The notes beneath the pieces are model-generated. The model made no database searches. It was given only the letters and a program-made list of their open reading frames with translations, and was not told where the DNA came from. From Catonia carolina (lineage: Eukaryota > Arthropoda > Insecta > Hemiptera > Achilidae), in contig JAQMRL010000014.1 of the NCBI GenBank assembly GCA_035578175.1, forward strand, positions 15,419,774-15,483,773: DNA of 64,000 nt, given 5' to 3'. A program made the translations under genes and the position numbers. Positions 11,137 through 22,400 of this stretch are shown here, in pieces (position 1 is the first letter of the stretch; every line of letters starts with the position of its first letter).

Positions 11137-12816
11137 GGGGGGAGTCTACAGATGAAAAGAGATTAAGGAAAAAAAAATTTAAATTTTTTTTTATGTTCTC
11201 TGAAATTTTCTCTACAGTTTGGTATATTCATTTTGTTAAAATATGCAATAAAAAAATTTTTAAATAAATAAATAAAGGATGGTTGTCATGGTGACGTGAC
11301 ATAATTTGTCTAAAAAAAACTATTTTCAAACTAGAATTTTGAAAGAACCACTCTAGATAGAACGACGATTTTTTTTTTGTTAGAAAGGTTCATTTATTCT
11401 CTTTCTATTTCGCTATCTTGCCACAAAAGCAGCACTGAAAAAGTACTTCTATGAGTTTGTTTACTATTAGTGTTTACAAAGTGCGTTTTTGGGTTCATTG
11501 TGCGGTTGGAAGGTTTTATTTATAAATTTCTGTCATATTTTTCAAAAATAATTGAGTATCTGAGCAAAGTTATGTATCTAGTTTCTTTTATTATTAGTTT
11601 ATCGTGTAAATATACGTAAATATTGCCGTAAATATAGTGCGTATTAGTGTAGTGTTTTTGATTTTAGGTTAGTTGTATAGGTTAGTTATAGTTCCGTGAA
11701 TCGTATTATATTTTTATTTCGCGGTGTGCTGTGATTTATATTCTTATTTTTTACTTTATTTTATTTACTTTTATTATTTTATTATTGACACATATTCCTA
11801 AAATGCCGAAAATTAAAAAGGTAATCAGAAATAAAAAGGCTAAAGCTCGATTGGCAATCCAGAAACGATGGCAACAAAGTTATGACACTCCAGTTAGTGA
11901 AATAACTGAACCAGAACCAGGCACTTCCACAGAAATAACTGATCCAGAACCAGGCCCTTCTAGTGCAATAGGTAGCCAAACAAATCCTGTAGATGTACCA
12001 CCGATTAGAGTTAGTGATTTTGTAAAACGTTCAATCACGGACACAAATGAAGTCGCGCCTGAATATTTATTTGTGAATAAGTCGGCATTGAACAGCTTAT
12101 TTAATAATGTGTTATGCCCTCAGTGTTTTAAAGCAGAGTTAGAAGTGTACACTACATGTACTTTAGGGATGAACCATAATATGTGTTTAAAGTGTAATTA
12201 CTGTGAAAATATTATTAATAATGTGTCTACTTCACCAAAAATTTCCCAATCAAATACTAAATCACAAAAATTAAACGCTTCTGACATCAATAGAAGAGTA
12301 ACAAGTGCTTTTCTATCGGTAAGGGACATTCAGCCATGCAGCAGTTTGCAATGGTCATGAACATGACTTCACTGAGCAAGCAAACTTTTAATTTACGCTC
12401 AAGGGAGCTGTGTCAAAGTACAGTCATTACTGGGTTCAAATATTTAGAAAATGCAAGAAAGAAGGTGCGACAACATTATATGGAATTCGACCCATCATTG
12501 AATGATGGAACAAATCATAGATTTAGCTGTCATTTGATGCAACGTGGCACAAAAGGTCACACCTCTAATTATGGTGTTGGCTGTGTAATTGAACTGGCTA
12601 CTGGATTAGTTATTGACTATGCTGTGCTCAGCAAATTTTGTAGGGATTGTGCTAATACTGCCAACGAATTAGGGAAAAATTCTGCTGAATATTGTTTTTG
12701 GTATGAGGGTCACAAAGAGTTTTGTAGTAAGAACTACGATGGATCTTCTACAGCCATGGAAACGACTGCAGCACAGATTTTCTGGAAACGTTCTTTGTCG
12801 CACAAGTTTAGATATA

Positions 12817-13538
12817 CAGTATAATACCGATTATCCGTGGTAATTGGGGAGATAACTATACCGGATAACCGGAAAACACGCATAATACAACCCAATCGGT
12901 CGAGACCACCTATGTCATAAACAATACCACCAGTTACGTGTATGTTTTATTCTACTGATTAATACATGTTAATACTATCGGATATCGGAAATAAATAAAC
13001 AAATTGTATTGAAATAAAAATATTTACAACATAAATTTATATAAATCTTACCTTAAACTACGTAACAAAAAAAATCACAAAAATCTTTATTTTACTTTGT
13101 TTCGATACGAAACAAGGATACTACGATACGAAATTAGTTTATGTCTACATTAATGTACCTACTCATTGTTGTCGTAATCGAACAATATTATCGTAGTAAA
13201 TCACAATAATTGTGAAATTACGATGACGAAAATGTCGGGAGTTGAAAAGTTTTAATTTGTAAAAGTTATTACAGTACATACATAATTAATTTTTCTAGCC
13301 GGCCGCGTTGGCGATGTTGGTAACGTGCTCGCCTATCATCACGCGGTCTTGGGTTCGAATCCCACACGGGCATGGCATTTTTTCATACGATACAAAAAAT
13401 TTATTTCATCCTTCACCGTCTGCATTAGCAGCAATTTGCAAAACAGTCGGACGTTACACAAAAAAACAAAATTTCTAGTGATCGCACGGTTAATCCAAAC
13501 CCCGGTTAAACGATCCACGGAAAATGGGTACTCTACTG
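12817..13538 (+). mobile_element. pogo-like non-autonomous element in the transposase gene
   Basis: Inverted ends CAGTATAATACCGATTAT and CAGTAGAGTACCCATTTT (both followed by TCCGTGG) are flanked by TA at 12815-12816 and 13539-13540. Removing it restores AGA TAC ACT GTC (RYTV) of the transposase. It has no coding frame and is 722 bp including a SINE insertion. Confidence 0.87.
13299..13481 (+). repeat. tRNA-derived SINE-2, copy 1
   Basis: The head contains an A-box-like GTTGGCGATGTTGGTAACG and a B box GGGTTCGAATCCCACA. The body matches copy 2 at 33100 (TGGCATTTTTTCAT, ACCGTCTGCATTAG, CAGTCGGACGTTA). The flanks show a short duplication, TTTCTAG. The cloverleaf acceptor stem is not formed, so this is not a tRNA gene. 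Confidence 0.85.
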
Positions 13539-13552
13539 TACACTGTCTACTC

Positions 13553-13618
13553 TACGATACACTGCTGAATCACCATCACTGATAATTATCAGTGATGGTG
13601 ATTCAGCAGTGTATCGTA
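13553..13618. repeat. 66-bp perfect palindrome
   Basis: Positions 13553-13585 are the exact reverse complement of 13586-13618, with no spacer. The right arm is transposase coding sequence (SDGDSAVYR); the left arm is an inverted copy of it. Confidence 0.95.
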
Positions 13619-14442
13619 ATCTTGTAGATTTGGAAGTGTATGGTAAGGACATAGTATTAATTAAAGAGGAGTGTATAAACCATGTTGCCAAACGCTTAGG
13701 TACAGCCTTGCGTAAGTTAGTGAAGGGCTGTAGTAGTCATGGTATAACATTAGGCGGTAAGTCATTTGGAAGTTTAAAAATGACAACGATTGATAAGCTA
13801 ACTAAATATTATCGAAATGCAATCGCTGCAAATGTAAATAAAGACACTAAACAAATGAAAAGTTCATTTTTAGCCACCTTGCATCATTGCGTTTCAACCG
13901 ATGCTGAACCAAAACACCAAAAGTGCCCTATGGATGAAAATAGTTGGTGTTTTTACAATAGGGCAAAAGCACGGAATGAAAACCCAGGCAGCCACAAGGA
14001 CAATGTAAAAACACCCATTAATTTACTTGTCTTGAAACATATAGCTCCAATATACAAACGACTTACCGAAGATAGTTTACTGAAAAGGTGCGTTAAAGGA
14101 CATACACAGAACAGGAATGAGAGTTTACATAGTCTTATCTGGAAAACTTGTCAAAAATCAAAATGCACTTCAAAAAGATTAGTAGAATTAGCAGTATCAA
14201 GAGCAGTCGGGGAGTTCAACTTTGGAAATGTCGTACAGTTATGTGCAATGAGATCTGCGTCGATATCACCAGGTAGGACTACAACAGCTTACGCAAGGAG
14301 AAAGGATATTGTAAGAAAACGAAGGATGGCTTTAATAAATTTAACAAAAATTCAAGAAAGAAGAAGGAGGTTAAGATTAAAACAGCTGAGAACCGAACAG
14401 AGCATGTTAGAAAAAGAAGGTATCACTTATGGAGCTGGGTAG

Positions 14443-15264
14443 TTCTAAAATGGTGAGTGAATCTTTAAGTTTAATTTTCCGGAAATTAAATGTTTTATGT
14501 TTTTCTAATATTCAAATCCCAACGTCGTCGCTAATGACCTTAGTAGTTGATGCGACGTTAAATAAATGAATTTAAAAACAAATCCTTATAAAATCTGTTC
14601 TATAAAAGCTATCTTCATGAATTTTTTTAATTTACTCAGAATTTTATGCTCTTTCTTTTGAAGTATGGATACTACAAAACTGTTGGTAAGAGCAAAAAAT
14701 AAATTAAAATCTGATTTTCACGTTTTTCATTAAAAATTATTTTCTTTGAAAGGCAAAATGATTTCAGTAAATCATTGCTACAGATTATAGAGCACATGTT
14801 TCTGATTAATTCTTAATTACCATCAAATGAATATCTCAAATAGTTTTTAAGTTTTAAGGAAATTAATAAAATATTAATATTAATAAATTTTCCACAGATA
14901 ACTTCTAAAAATGAATTACCTCCTTTCAAGTCCCAGTTCCAATGTCCCACGAACCAGAATCCTATTTCCTATTTAAACTATAAAATTCCCCCTAAATTTC
15001 TTGAGGTTGCAATTATTCTGTTATATTGTTCCCCGAGCGACCAGGTGTTCCTTAACACGATGTCGCCATCATAGGGCTTCTTGGCCCTCTCAACCAGGAT
15101 TCAGGATTCAATAAAATATTAATTTTTCGCCCCAACCCTTATATTGAGGGTTGTAGTGAACATTTTTCAGGTTTTTTTATATGACGTAGTTTGAAATTTA
15201 CCACTCTTTAACTCAAAAAAACAAACACATCACTTAATGCTGAAAAATAAAAAAATAAATTTAA
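14443..15264. other. Non-coding part of the Mutator-like element
   Basis: Mostly AT-rich with no coding frame. At about 14520-14575 there is a GACGTTAAATAAAT motif like a retroposon tail, so a small retroposon may be embedded here. Confidence 0.4.
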
Positions 15265-15265
15265 C

Positions 15266-15647
15266 TGTAGACTCCCCCCTTAATGAGAGTATGATTGATG
15301 TCTGTCATAGACTCCGAAAAACAAACAACAGACCAACACCTGGAATCATAGTGCGCTTTGTAAGACGTTTAGACAAAGAGAAGGTGTTGGAAAAAAGAAG
15401 GATAAAAAGAAATTCATCTACTCGAAATCTGGGGTTCAATACGGACACTCCTGTGTATGTAAATCAATCTCTGGCTCCGGGTAGACGTATATTATTTGCC
15501 AAGACTAAACTTGTCAAAAATGAGTTTGTGTAAATATTTGTGGATAGACAGGTCAGGGAAAATTAAAATACGTAAAGACGAGCAATCACGTGTTTTCATT
15601 GTTTCTTCTGATGAAGAATTATCAAAAGTTAAAGAGGCATTGAAATA
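15266..15647 (+). pseudogene. LINE ORF1 second part
   Basis: The sequence reads DVCHRLRKTNNRPTPGIIVRF and DKEKVLEKRRIKRN, then FAKTKLVKNEFV, a stop at about 15531, and after it KYLWIDRSGKIKIRKDEQS to the end at about 15647. The 'CHRL...RPxxIIVRFxxR...' block is diagnostic of non-LTR ORF1. It continues the frame broken at 11136. Confidence 0.8.
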
Positions 15648-15773
15648 GATAAGAATCATATTGCAAGATAAGTACATTTACCTAAATAGAAAAGTTATTT
15701 TTATTTTTAATGTAAAGTGATTCATTTAAGTATCAAATTTATTTTATCTTTATTTTAAATTATTTCTGATAAT

Positions 15774-16339
15774 TTGGATGTAATTAAATTGTATTATCAG
15801 AATGTACGGGGTCTCAGAACGAAGACAAAGGATTTTTATTTATCTATTTTAAATGAAAGTTATGATGTTATTGTATTAACTGAAACTTGGTTAAATGACA
15901 TAATTAACGACGGTGAATTGTTTGATGATAGGTATTTAGTTTTTCGGTGTGATAGAGATTATGACCTTACAGTCTAAGTCGAGGTGGAGGGGTATTGATA
16001 GCGGTACTAAAGTCAAATCCTTGTATAAAGGTAACTCTATCTAATGTTTCCGCCCAGGAAAAGTACGAATGTGTTCAAGTAAAATTATTGTTACCAGGTT
16101 ATACGGTTTATTTGGCTGCTGTTTACTTTAGCGCGTATTCTGATTTGTCCGATTTCACTAATTTCTTGGATGAACTGGAAAATAATATTAATTTAATTCA
16201 TTCTGATAATATAATTGTAGGTCATTTTAATTTGGGTGAAATTAATTCTCCAAACTATAGGTTAGAAAATGGTTCCAGTAAAGTAAAAAGGTTGTACAAT
16301 ACGATGTCTCTTTTAAACTTAAATGAATGTAATAATTAA
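15774..16339 (+). pseudogene. LINE ORF2 endonuclease domain, broken
   Basis: The sequence reads LYYQNVRGLRTK, then DVIVLTETWLND (catalytic E of the apurinic-type endonuclease), a stop and frame change near 15977, RGGGVLIAV, YLAAVYFSAY and NIIVGHFNLGEIN (normally GDFN; D is now H). The reverse transcriptase that should follow is missing. Confidence 0.78.
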
Positions 16340-16389
16340 ATGTAATATATATAATTAAATGTAATATAATAAATGTAATAATTAGTTAA

Positions 16390-16900
16390 AAAATGAAAAA
16401 TTAGATTTAGTCCATGAGATCCGTGATTTAGGGGTGTTAATTGACAGTAAATTAACAATCAAGCAACACATCCATATGATTGTTAATTATTGGTAGAGAT
16501 TACTCGGGTTTATATTTAGAAATACGAAGCAGTTCGATGGAATTGAGGTCCCAATAAGGCTATTTGAAGCTCTAGTTAGAAGCAGGTTAGAATATGCTGC
16601 AATTGTGTGGAATCCCCATCATCTGAATTACATAGACTCGATTTTGAAAAAATTCAAAATAGATTATTGCGTCTCCTGTATTACAAAAAATATGGTATGT
16701 CATGCCCTTTAGGGTTTTCTACAGAGACGATGAGAAGAATTTTTGACATAAAATCCCTTGAAGTCAGACAAAATGTGATGTGTATGCAATTTTTATATAA
16801 AATATTAAATAATAAGGTTGACCTATTGTTAAAAACATTTTTTATTATGTACCTTTTGTTAGATCCCGGATTTTTAATCTGTTTTATTTGCCTAAAGTGA
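16390..16900 (+). pseudogene. LINE ORF2 C-terminal remnant
   Basis: Frames read IRDLGVLIDSKLTIKQHI and FEALVRSRLEYAAIVWNP, the post-palm region of jockey-type polymerases, followed by frameshifts. The 3' UTR-like sequence continues to the AAAT tail at 17398. Confidence 0.72.
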
Positions 16901-17900
16901 ACACTGCAATACAGTAATACTTTCTTAATACGGACGTTATCCTTGTTTAATAAATTTAATCTGGAACTCGATCCTTTTTTTGATAATTACAAACAATTTT
17001 CATCAAAATGTTATCAGGCGCTCACCAACCAATAAATGACATAAATTCACAGAGCAGACTCACATCTTTTTCTTTCTTCCTTTCCTTCTTTCTTTTTTCT
17101 TTTTTCTATTGTTTCTTTTTGCTTTTCCTTTTATTAGTTTATAAGTAGATAATATTATTTTTGATCAGGTTTTGCTAAACAATTTTTGTGGGAATTTTTG
17201 TTTTTTTCTTATTAATTTATTATTATAGTAAGTAATTTTATCGAAACATTATTATATTTTTATGAGAAAAAGAGACAAAAAGTGTATTAAATAGTTATAA
17301 GCAAATATTGTTTTGTAAATATGTAATTTTTTTATGTCAATAAGGCTTATATGGATAAGTTCTGTTAGCCTTATATTGTTGTAAATAAATAAATAAATAA
17401 TAGCCACACGTATTAAGGGCGGAAACTTTTAAAAAATGATTTAGCTACCACGAGAGCACAGGCCTCTCAAGAATTTCACCTAACATGGCGCTTACTCTTA
17501 TCTTGAAGAGCACAAAAATTTAGTAAATGAGGCGATTTTTAAAAAAAAAATCGTAGCCGTTTCCGAGGAAATCGCAAAAAGTGAAAATTTGCACGAATTA
17601 ACCACTTCTTCCGGTTGACTGATTTTGATGAAAATGTTTGTGTCGGATCCTCTTATGGTACCTAACTTAAGTGGTATGTTTCAACTTCATTCGCAATTCC
17701 GTTCTTTGGATATTTTGTTCACACGTGCGCGCGCGCGCACACATTGGAAACCAATCGCTAAAACCATGTTTTTTGAGTTCGGGGACCAGAAAACGTGTGT
17801 ATCCGGTGAAGACTCGATTTCAAAAATGGATATTAAAACATTACTTTCCCTTTCTATGTAATTATATTACAGGGCAAAAAAAATTAAAAGTAGGGGAACT

Positions 17901-18650
17901 TATACAGACTTTGGTATGCCATTACTGAAGCGATAAAATATTGAAAACGTAAAGTAGCCACAACAGGCTCCTCAAAGACGATATCTTAAGTGGCCCAAAT
18001 CATGTATTTTTTGGGAACCACTAGATTTGTTATAAGTTTGGTTACTTTTGCGAACATACTCGTATAAAAGGAACCAGTCTAATTTGCTGCCCGACCTGAA
18101 ATCTTGTGGGCTATTTCAACTCACTGAAGAAGCAACTCGCTGTCAGCTTGAATTCCTACAGCTTTTTAAATGATATAGAGAGGAACTTTGGTGATCACTA
18201 GAACCACGCAGTGGCAAAATTCACTGGCGGGAAATGAATTGACTTTACAAGGGCCAGAAGATACGAGGCGAGGTGTCAAGGAGTGGTAGTGCAACGCAAT
18301 TCAGTGATGACACACTATAAATTACATAAGTCATTGCTGAGCTGCAACCCTGGAATGTTTTCAAAAAATACATTCTTGAAAAGAAAAAAGAATGTACATC
18401 AATACAGGGAAAGAAGAAAAAGGAGAGAAAACCCTGCCGAGTTTTATTTCGGCTGAAACGTCGCAGACGGATAAACATTACGGCCGTACTTTACAGAGTC
18501 CTAACTTGACACTTTGAAGAGGAATGAAACCGCTTTCTAACTAGTCTGAATATCGAAACAATTCAGCGACAGCAACTTGCAGAAAGGACGATGCTTCCGT
18601 GTCACTAAGCCGAGTAGCTTGAAGAGCGCAGAAAACGGATCTGTTCTTCT
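17901..18650. other. Unidentified, less AT-rich segment
   Basis: This is about 750 bp with more balanced composition than its neighbours, lying between the 3' end of Y copy 1 and another Y 3' half. No frame resembling a known protein and no inverted ends were found. Confidence 0.4.
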
Positions 18651-19073
18651 TCGGTAGCCTCACCAAGAATTTCAGCAAACATGGCGCCTACCCTATCTTG
18701 TAGAGCATAAAAAATTTAGTAAACCAGGCGATTTAAAAAAAATCGTAGGACCAGTTTTTGAGAAAATCGCAAAAAAGTGAAAAATTACACGAATAAACTA
18801 CTACTTCCGGTTGACCGATTTTGATGAAAATGATCGTGTCGGGTCCGGTAGTGGTGTTTAACTTCAGTTTCAAGTTTCAAGTTCGTACAATGTTCCGTTC
18901 TTGAGATATTCCGTTCACACACACACACACAGACCAATCGCTAAAAACATGTTTTTTTTGGGTTCAGGGGGTCTGAAAACGTGTAGATCCGGTGAAAACT
19001 CAATTTCGAAAAATCGACACGAAAACAATACTTTCCTTCCTATATATTCATATAGGCAAAAGAAAGTAAAATA
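18651..19073 (+). repeat. Repeat Y, 3' half only
   Basis: It starts at GCCTCACCAAGAATTTCAGC and runs through the CA tract (18917-18932) to the hairpin and GGCAAAAGAAAGTA. The 5' half is absent. Confidence 0.85.
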
Positions 19074-19474
19074 CTTCAAAAAAGAAAGTACGATCAGAAA
19101 AATACATACACACGCATAACACATCCGGTCTCAATATATGAAATTATTTCTTTACTTTTTTGTCAAAATTTTCATGTTATGTTTAATACCGAAGAAACGT
19201 TTTTACTAGGGACGATAAAAAAATCCAGCAAAAACATTTTTGTTGGTACTGTTCTGGATAAAATACCGTATTTGTAATTTTGTTTATGTTATTAATATTT
19301 GTTTAGGCCTATTTTTATAATTTTTAACCACTTGATGCATTCATATCGGGGAGAAAATTATTTCTGACTTATTTTAACTTTCGTCACATTTTAGTGTGTA
19401 AAATTTTATGTTACTTTTTTACTCTATTTGTAATTTTGTGTGCGAATTTTCGGTTTATTTTGTCACATTTAGTC
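19074..19474. other. AT-rich flank of the RTE-like LINE
   Basis: No gene is seen. It ends with the left copy of the LINE target duplication (19459-19474) and shares short motifs (GTCACATTTA) with 22831-23170 on the other side. Confidence 0.4.
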
Positions 19475-22400
19475 CCGTGGCTGTTGCTGGATCTGCTATC
19501 GGGGGCCGCCCCTGGCGATGGGGATGCTCGCCAACCAAGGTTGGAGGGTACTGAGGAAATAAAATACTCAGGGTGGACAAAAACCAGCAAAGCTACTGCC
19601 TTGTAGATGGAATGTGGTGGAATTCAAAGGCTAAGGGAAGAAAACCCTAACAGAAAATTGACTGCTGCCTTGCAGTTGGGTATTGGGTTATCAAAGGCTA
19701 GGGAAGAAATCCTGAACAAATCAACTGGTCCTCCAAGTTGGGGGTTGGGCGTGAGGTCAGCAGCCTCACCTTGTAAAAATCGCTTCACGCTTTGAAAACA
19801 AGCAATGAGCCTCGGATAGGGACAGGAATTACGGATAATCAAAATGGCATTGAATCAAATAAGAGAAAATGGAAACGGAAATTTTTGGTAAAGGTAGCAT
19901 CCTGGAATGTGCAGACTTTGATGAAGGCAGGAAGGATGATGGAAGTATTTAATGAGATGAAAAAATTCAATGTGGATATACTGGCCCTGCAAGAAGTTAG
20001 ATGGAAAGGATCAGGAAAGATAGACAAAAAATATTTCAGCCTGTACTTTAGTGGAGATACAGAAAAGTCTGGTATGTATGGAACAACATTCATGGTAACT
20101 GCTAAGGTAAGAGGAAGCTTGCTGGGTTTTGAACTCGTATCGGATAGAGTGTGCAGAATAAGGATGAAAGGTCGATTCTGGAACACCACAATGATTTCAG
20201 CCTATGCTCCAACAGAGGAAGCATCAGAGGAAGACAAAGGAAGATTCTACGATTGCTTAACAAATGTTTGCAGCAAGATCCCAAAGCATGACATGGTAGT
20301 AATGCTAGGCGACTTAAATGCAAAAATAGGGAAGGAGGTCTTCTTAGCAAGAGTGGCAGGAAAAAATACCTTACATGAGGAAAGCAATGAGAATGGAAGG
20401 ATGCTTGCTGAATTGGTAGAGGAGCAGGATCTTGTTATTGCCAGCACACAATTTGAACATAAGAAGATACACCTTGGAACGTGGAAAATGCCAGGAACAA
20501 ATATAGTGAACCAGATAGATCATATACTGGTCACAAAACGTCATGCAAGTTCTATAGAAGACGTAAGAGCAGCAAGAGGTCCAAATTGTGACTCAGATCA
20601 TTTTATGGTGAAAGCAACAATATTGCAGAGGCTATCAATGGCAGAAAGAGGACCTAAGAAAAATAGGCGCAAATGGGACCTAGAGAAATTAGCAAATACA
20701 GAAACTATGCAACTCTTCCAAAATATCATGAGTAGAGAACTCAATAAGGCTATGAATGAACTGGAAGGTGAAGGTGGTGATGAGAGTGATATTGATAAAC
20801 TATGGAATGGTACAAGGCAAGCAATAATACATGCGGCACAGGAGTCGGTAGGTGAGAAAAGAAGTGGAAGAAGTATTGAATGGTATGATGAATCGTGTAG
20901 AGAAGCGGTGCAAAGGAAGAATGATGCTAGACTTGCAATGATTCAGAGGGAAACGCGACAAAATGTGGAAAAATACAAAGAGAAAAGAAAAATCGCTAAT
21001 AAAATATTAAGAAAGGCAAAGCGAGAACACATAAAAAGCAAGCTGAAACATTTGGAAGAACTTAACACATTGAATGAAACAAGAAAGTTCTACAAAGCAC
21101 AAAAAATTGCGAGTTTAGGGTTTCAATCAAAAGTGGGGGCATGCAAGGACAAGAATGGGAGGGTGATAATAGAGGAAGAATGAATAATGGAGAGATGGGC
21201 TGAGTACTTCGAAAATATATGCCCAAGTATAGAAGACTCAAAAAAAGTTGAAGAATGGGTGCCAAATTGCCATACTACTGATCTGGAAGTAATAGAGCCA
21301 GGTCTTGAGGAAGTAAAAGAGGCTGTGAGTAAACTGAAAAATGGGAAGGCAGCAGGAGAGGATAATATTACTGCTGAAATGTGGAAATATGGAGGGGAAG
21401 CATTGGTAAAGTGCCTACACAGAATAATTGCACTGGTATGGAGGACAGAAAAGATGCCAAGGGAGTGGAAAAAAGTAGTTTGTCCAATATATAAAAAAGG
21501 AGATAAATTGCTGTGTAATAATTATCGGGGGATCACTTTGCTGGACATAGCTTATAAAATATTTTCCCGCATTCTGACAGTGAAATTGAGCAAGCTTGGA
21601 AAAGACATAATAGATGAGTATCAGTGTGGATTTCGACATGGCAGGGGCACTACAGACCAGATCTTCACCATTAGACAGATCATGGAGAGGTTTTATGAGC
21701 ACAACATAAACTTGCACATGCTTTTCATAGATTTTAAACAGGCATTTGACAGAGTGAAGAGAGTGGAAGTGCTTGCAGCATAAGACAGGTTTGATTTCCC
21801 AAAAAAATTGATCAATTTAGTGAAACTAACAATGATTGAAACGAGGGGCATGGTTCTAACTGAGGGCAGAGTAAGTAGAGAGTTCACAATCTGTGATGGA
21901 GTGAGACAGGGTGATGAGCTGTCGGCTTTGCTCTTCAATATTGTGCTTCAGAAGGCAATGGAAAGTATTGACAGAAAGGGCAACATTATGAATAGAATGA
22001 CCCAAGTTATGGCATACGCCGATGATGTTGTCATAATTGCAAGAAGCATGCGGTCACTGGAAGAGATCTTTTTGAAGATCAAGGAGGAAGCAAAGACAGT
22101 CGGTTTGGAAATAAATGAGGGAAAAATCAAGTATCTAGAAATGAGCACCAGAGGATTGAGAGGACAAGGAGCAGTAAAAATAGGAGAAAGCATGTTTGAA
22201 AAGGTAACGAGCTTCACGTACCTGGGAACTGAGATCAATAGCAGTAACAGAATATCAAATGAAATAAAACGCAGGTTAATGCTGGGCAATCGTGCTTATT
22301 TTGCAAATAGAAATCTGCTTAAGTCAAAACTCCTTACTAGGAACACAAAAATGAAAATCTACAACACGCTAATAAGGCCAATTGTCACCTATGGTAGTGA

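Larger units (their letters stand above)
11803..14442 (+). pseudogene. Mutator-like transposase, broken
   Basis: The N-terminus from MPKIKKVIRN contains a CPQC...CTLG...CLKCNYC zinc-binding cluster (about residues 130-165). A frameshift near 12325 leads into MQQFAMVMNM, RFSCHLMQRGTKGHTSNYG, ELATGLVIDYAVLSKFCRDC and AAQIFWKRSLSHKFRY. After the pogo insertion the frame resumes at about 13586 with SDGDSAVYRN, KEECINHVAKRLGTALRK, STDAEPKHQKCP and QNRNESLHS. These match the insect 'Mutator-like transposase' domain family. The basic C-terminus ends at 14442. Defects are one frameshift, one insertion and one inverted duplication, so it decayed fairly recently. It is not a host gene. Confidence 0.85.
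11137..15279 (+). mobile_element. Mutator-like (Phantom-type) element
   Basis: A 4.1-kb insertion separates the two ORF1 halves of the LINE. It carries a Mutator-like transposase. A 15-bp perfect inverted repeat (GGGGGGAGTCTACAG at 11137 and its complement at 15265-15279) bounds it, but no 8-10 bp target duplication is visible. The right-hand copy may also be LINE sequence (see findings). The exact ends are therefore uncertain by about 20 bp. Confidence 0.65.
10869..17398 (+). mobile_element. Jockey-type LINE with ORF1, inserted in mariner B
   Basis: The order is an ORF1 coiled-coil piece (10869-11136), the ORF1 second half (15265-15647), an endonuclease fragment (15774-16339), an RT C-terminal fragment (16390-16900) and a 3' tail of AAAT repeats at 17382-17398. 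Flanking mariner B sequence resumes directly after the tail. It is 5'-truncated inside ORF1, and much of the RT domain has been deleted between 16340 and 16390. A Mutator-like element splits ORF1. Confidence 0.8.
9964..17410 (+). mobile_element. Mariner B, copy 1 (inverted-end derivative, interrupted)
   Basis: It is flanked by TA (9962-9963 and 17411-17412). The left 185 bp (9964-10148) is the reverse complement of the right-end coding region. The middle keeps transposase blocks TCDETW-like through FFTYDPE (10230-10280), HQNNAPAHSA (10510-10540, D to N) and LAPCDFCLF, then the C-terminus to 10820. A LINE inserted about 14 bp inside the right end, so the last bases, TAGCCACACG, are at 17401-17410. 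Confidence 0.85.
9521..17900 (+). repeat. Repeat Y, copy 1, split by a nested stack
   Basis: The 5' part (9521-9961) starts with CTGGTGTGAAACACACG, and the 3' part (17413-17895) resumes at TTAAGGGCGGAAACTTT exactly where Y should continue. The 3' part includes the CG/CA tract at 17725-17742. Everything between belongs to mariner B and its own insertions. Confidence 0.82.

Noticed and set aside
19792..21183. Host gene 'craniofacial development protein 2-like'
   Set aside because: The frame continues into a reverse transcriptase and is bracketed by a target duplication; it is a LINE endonuclease.
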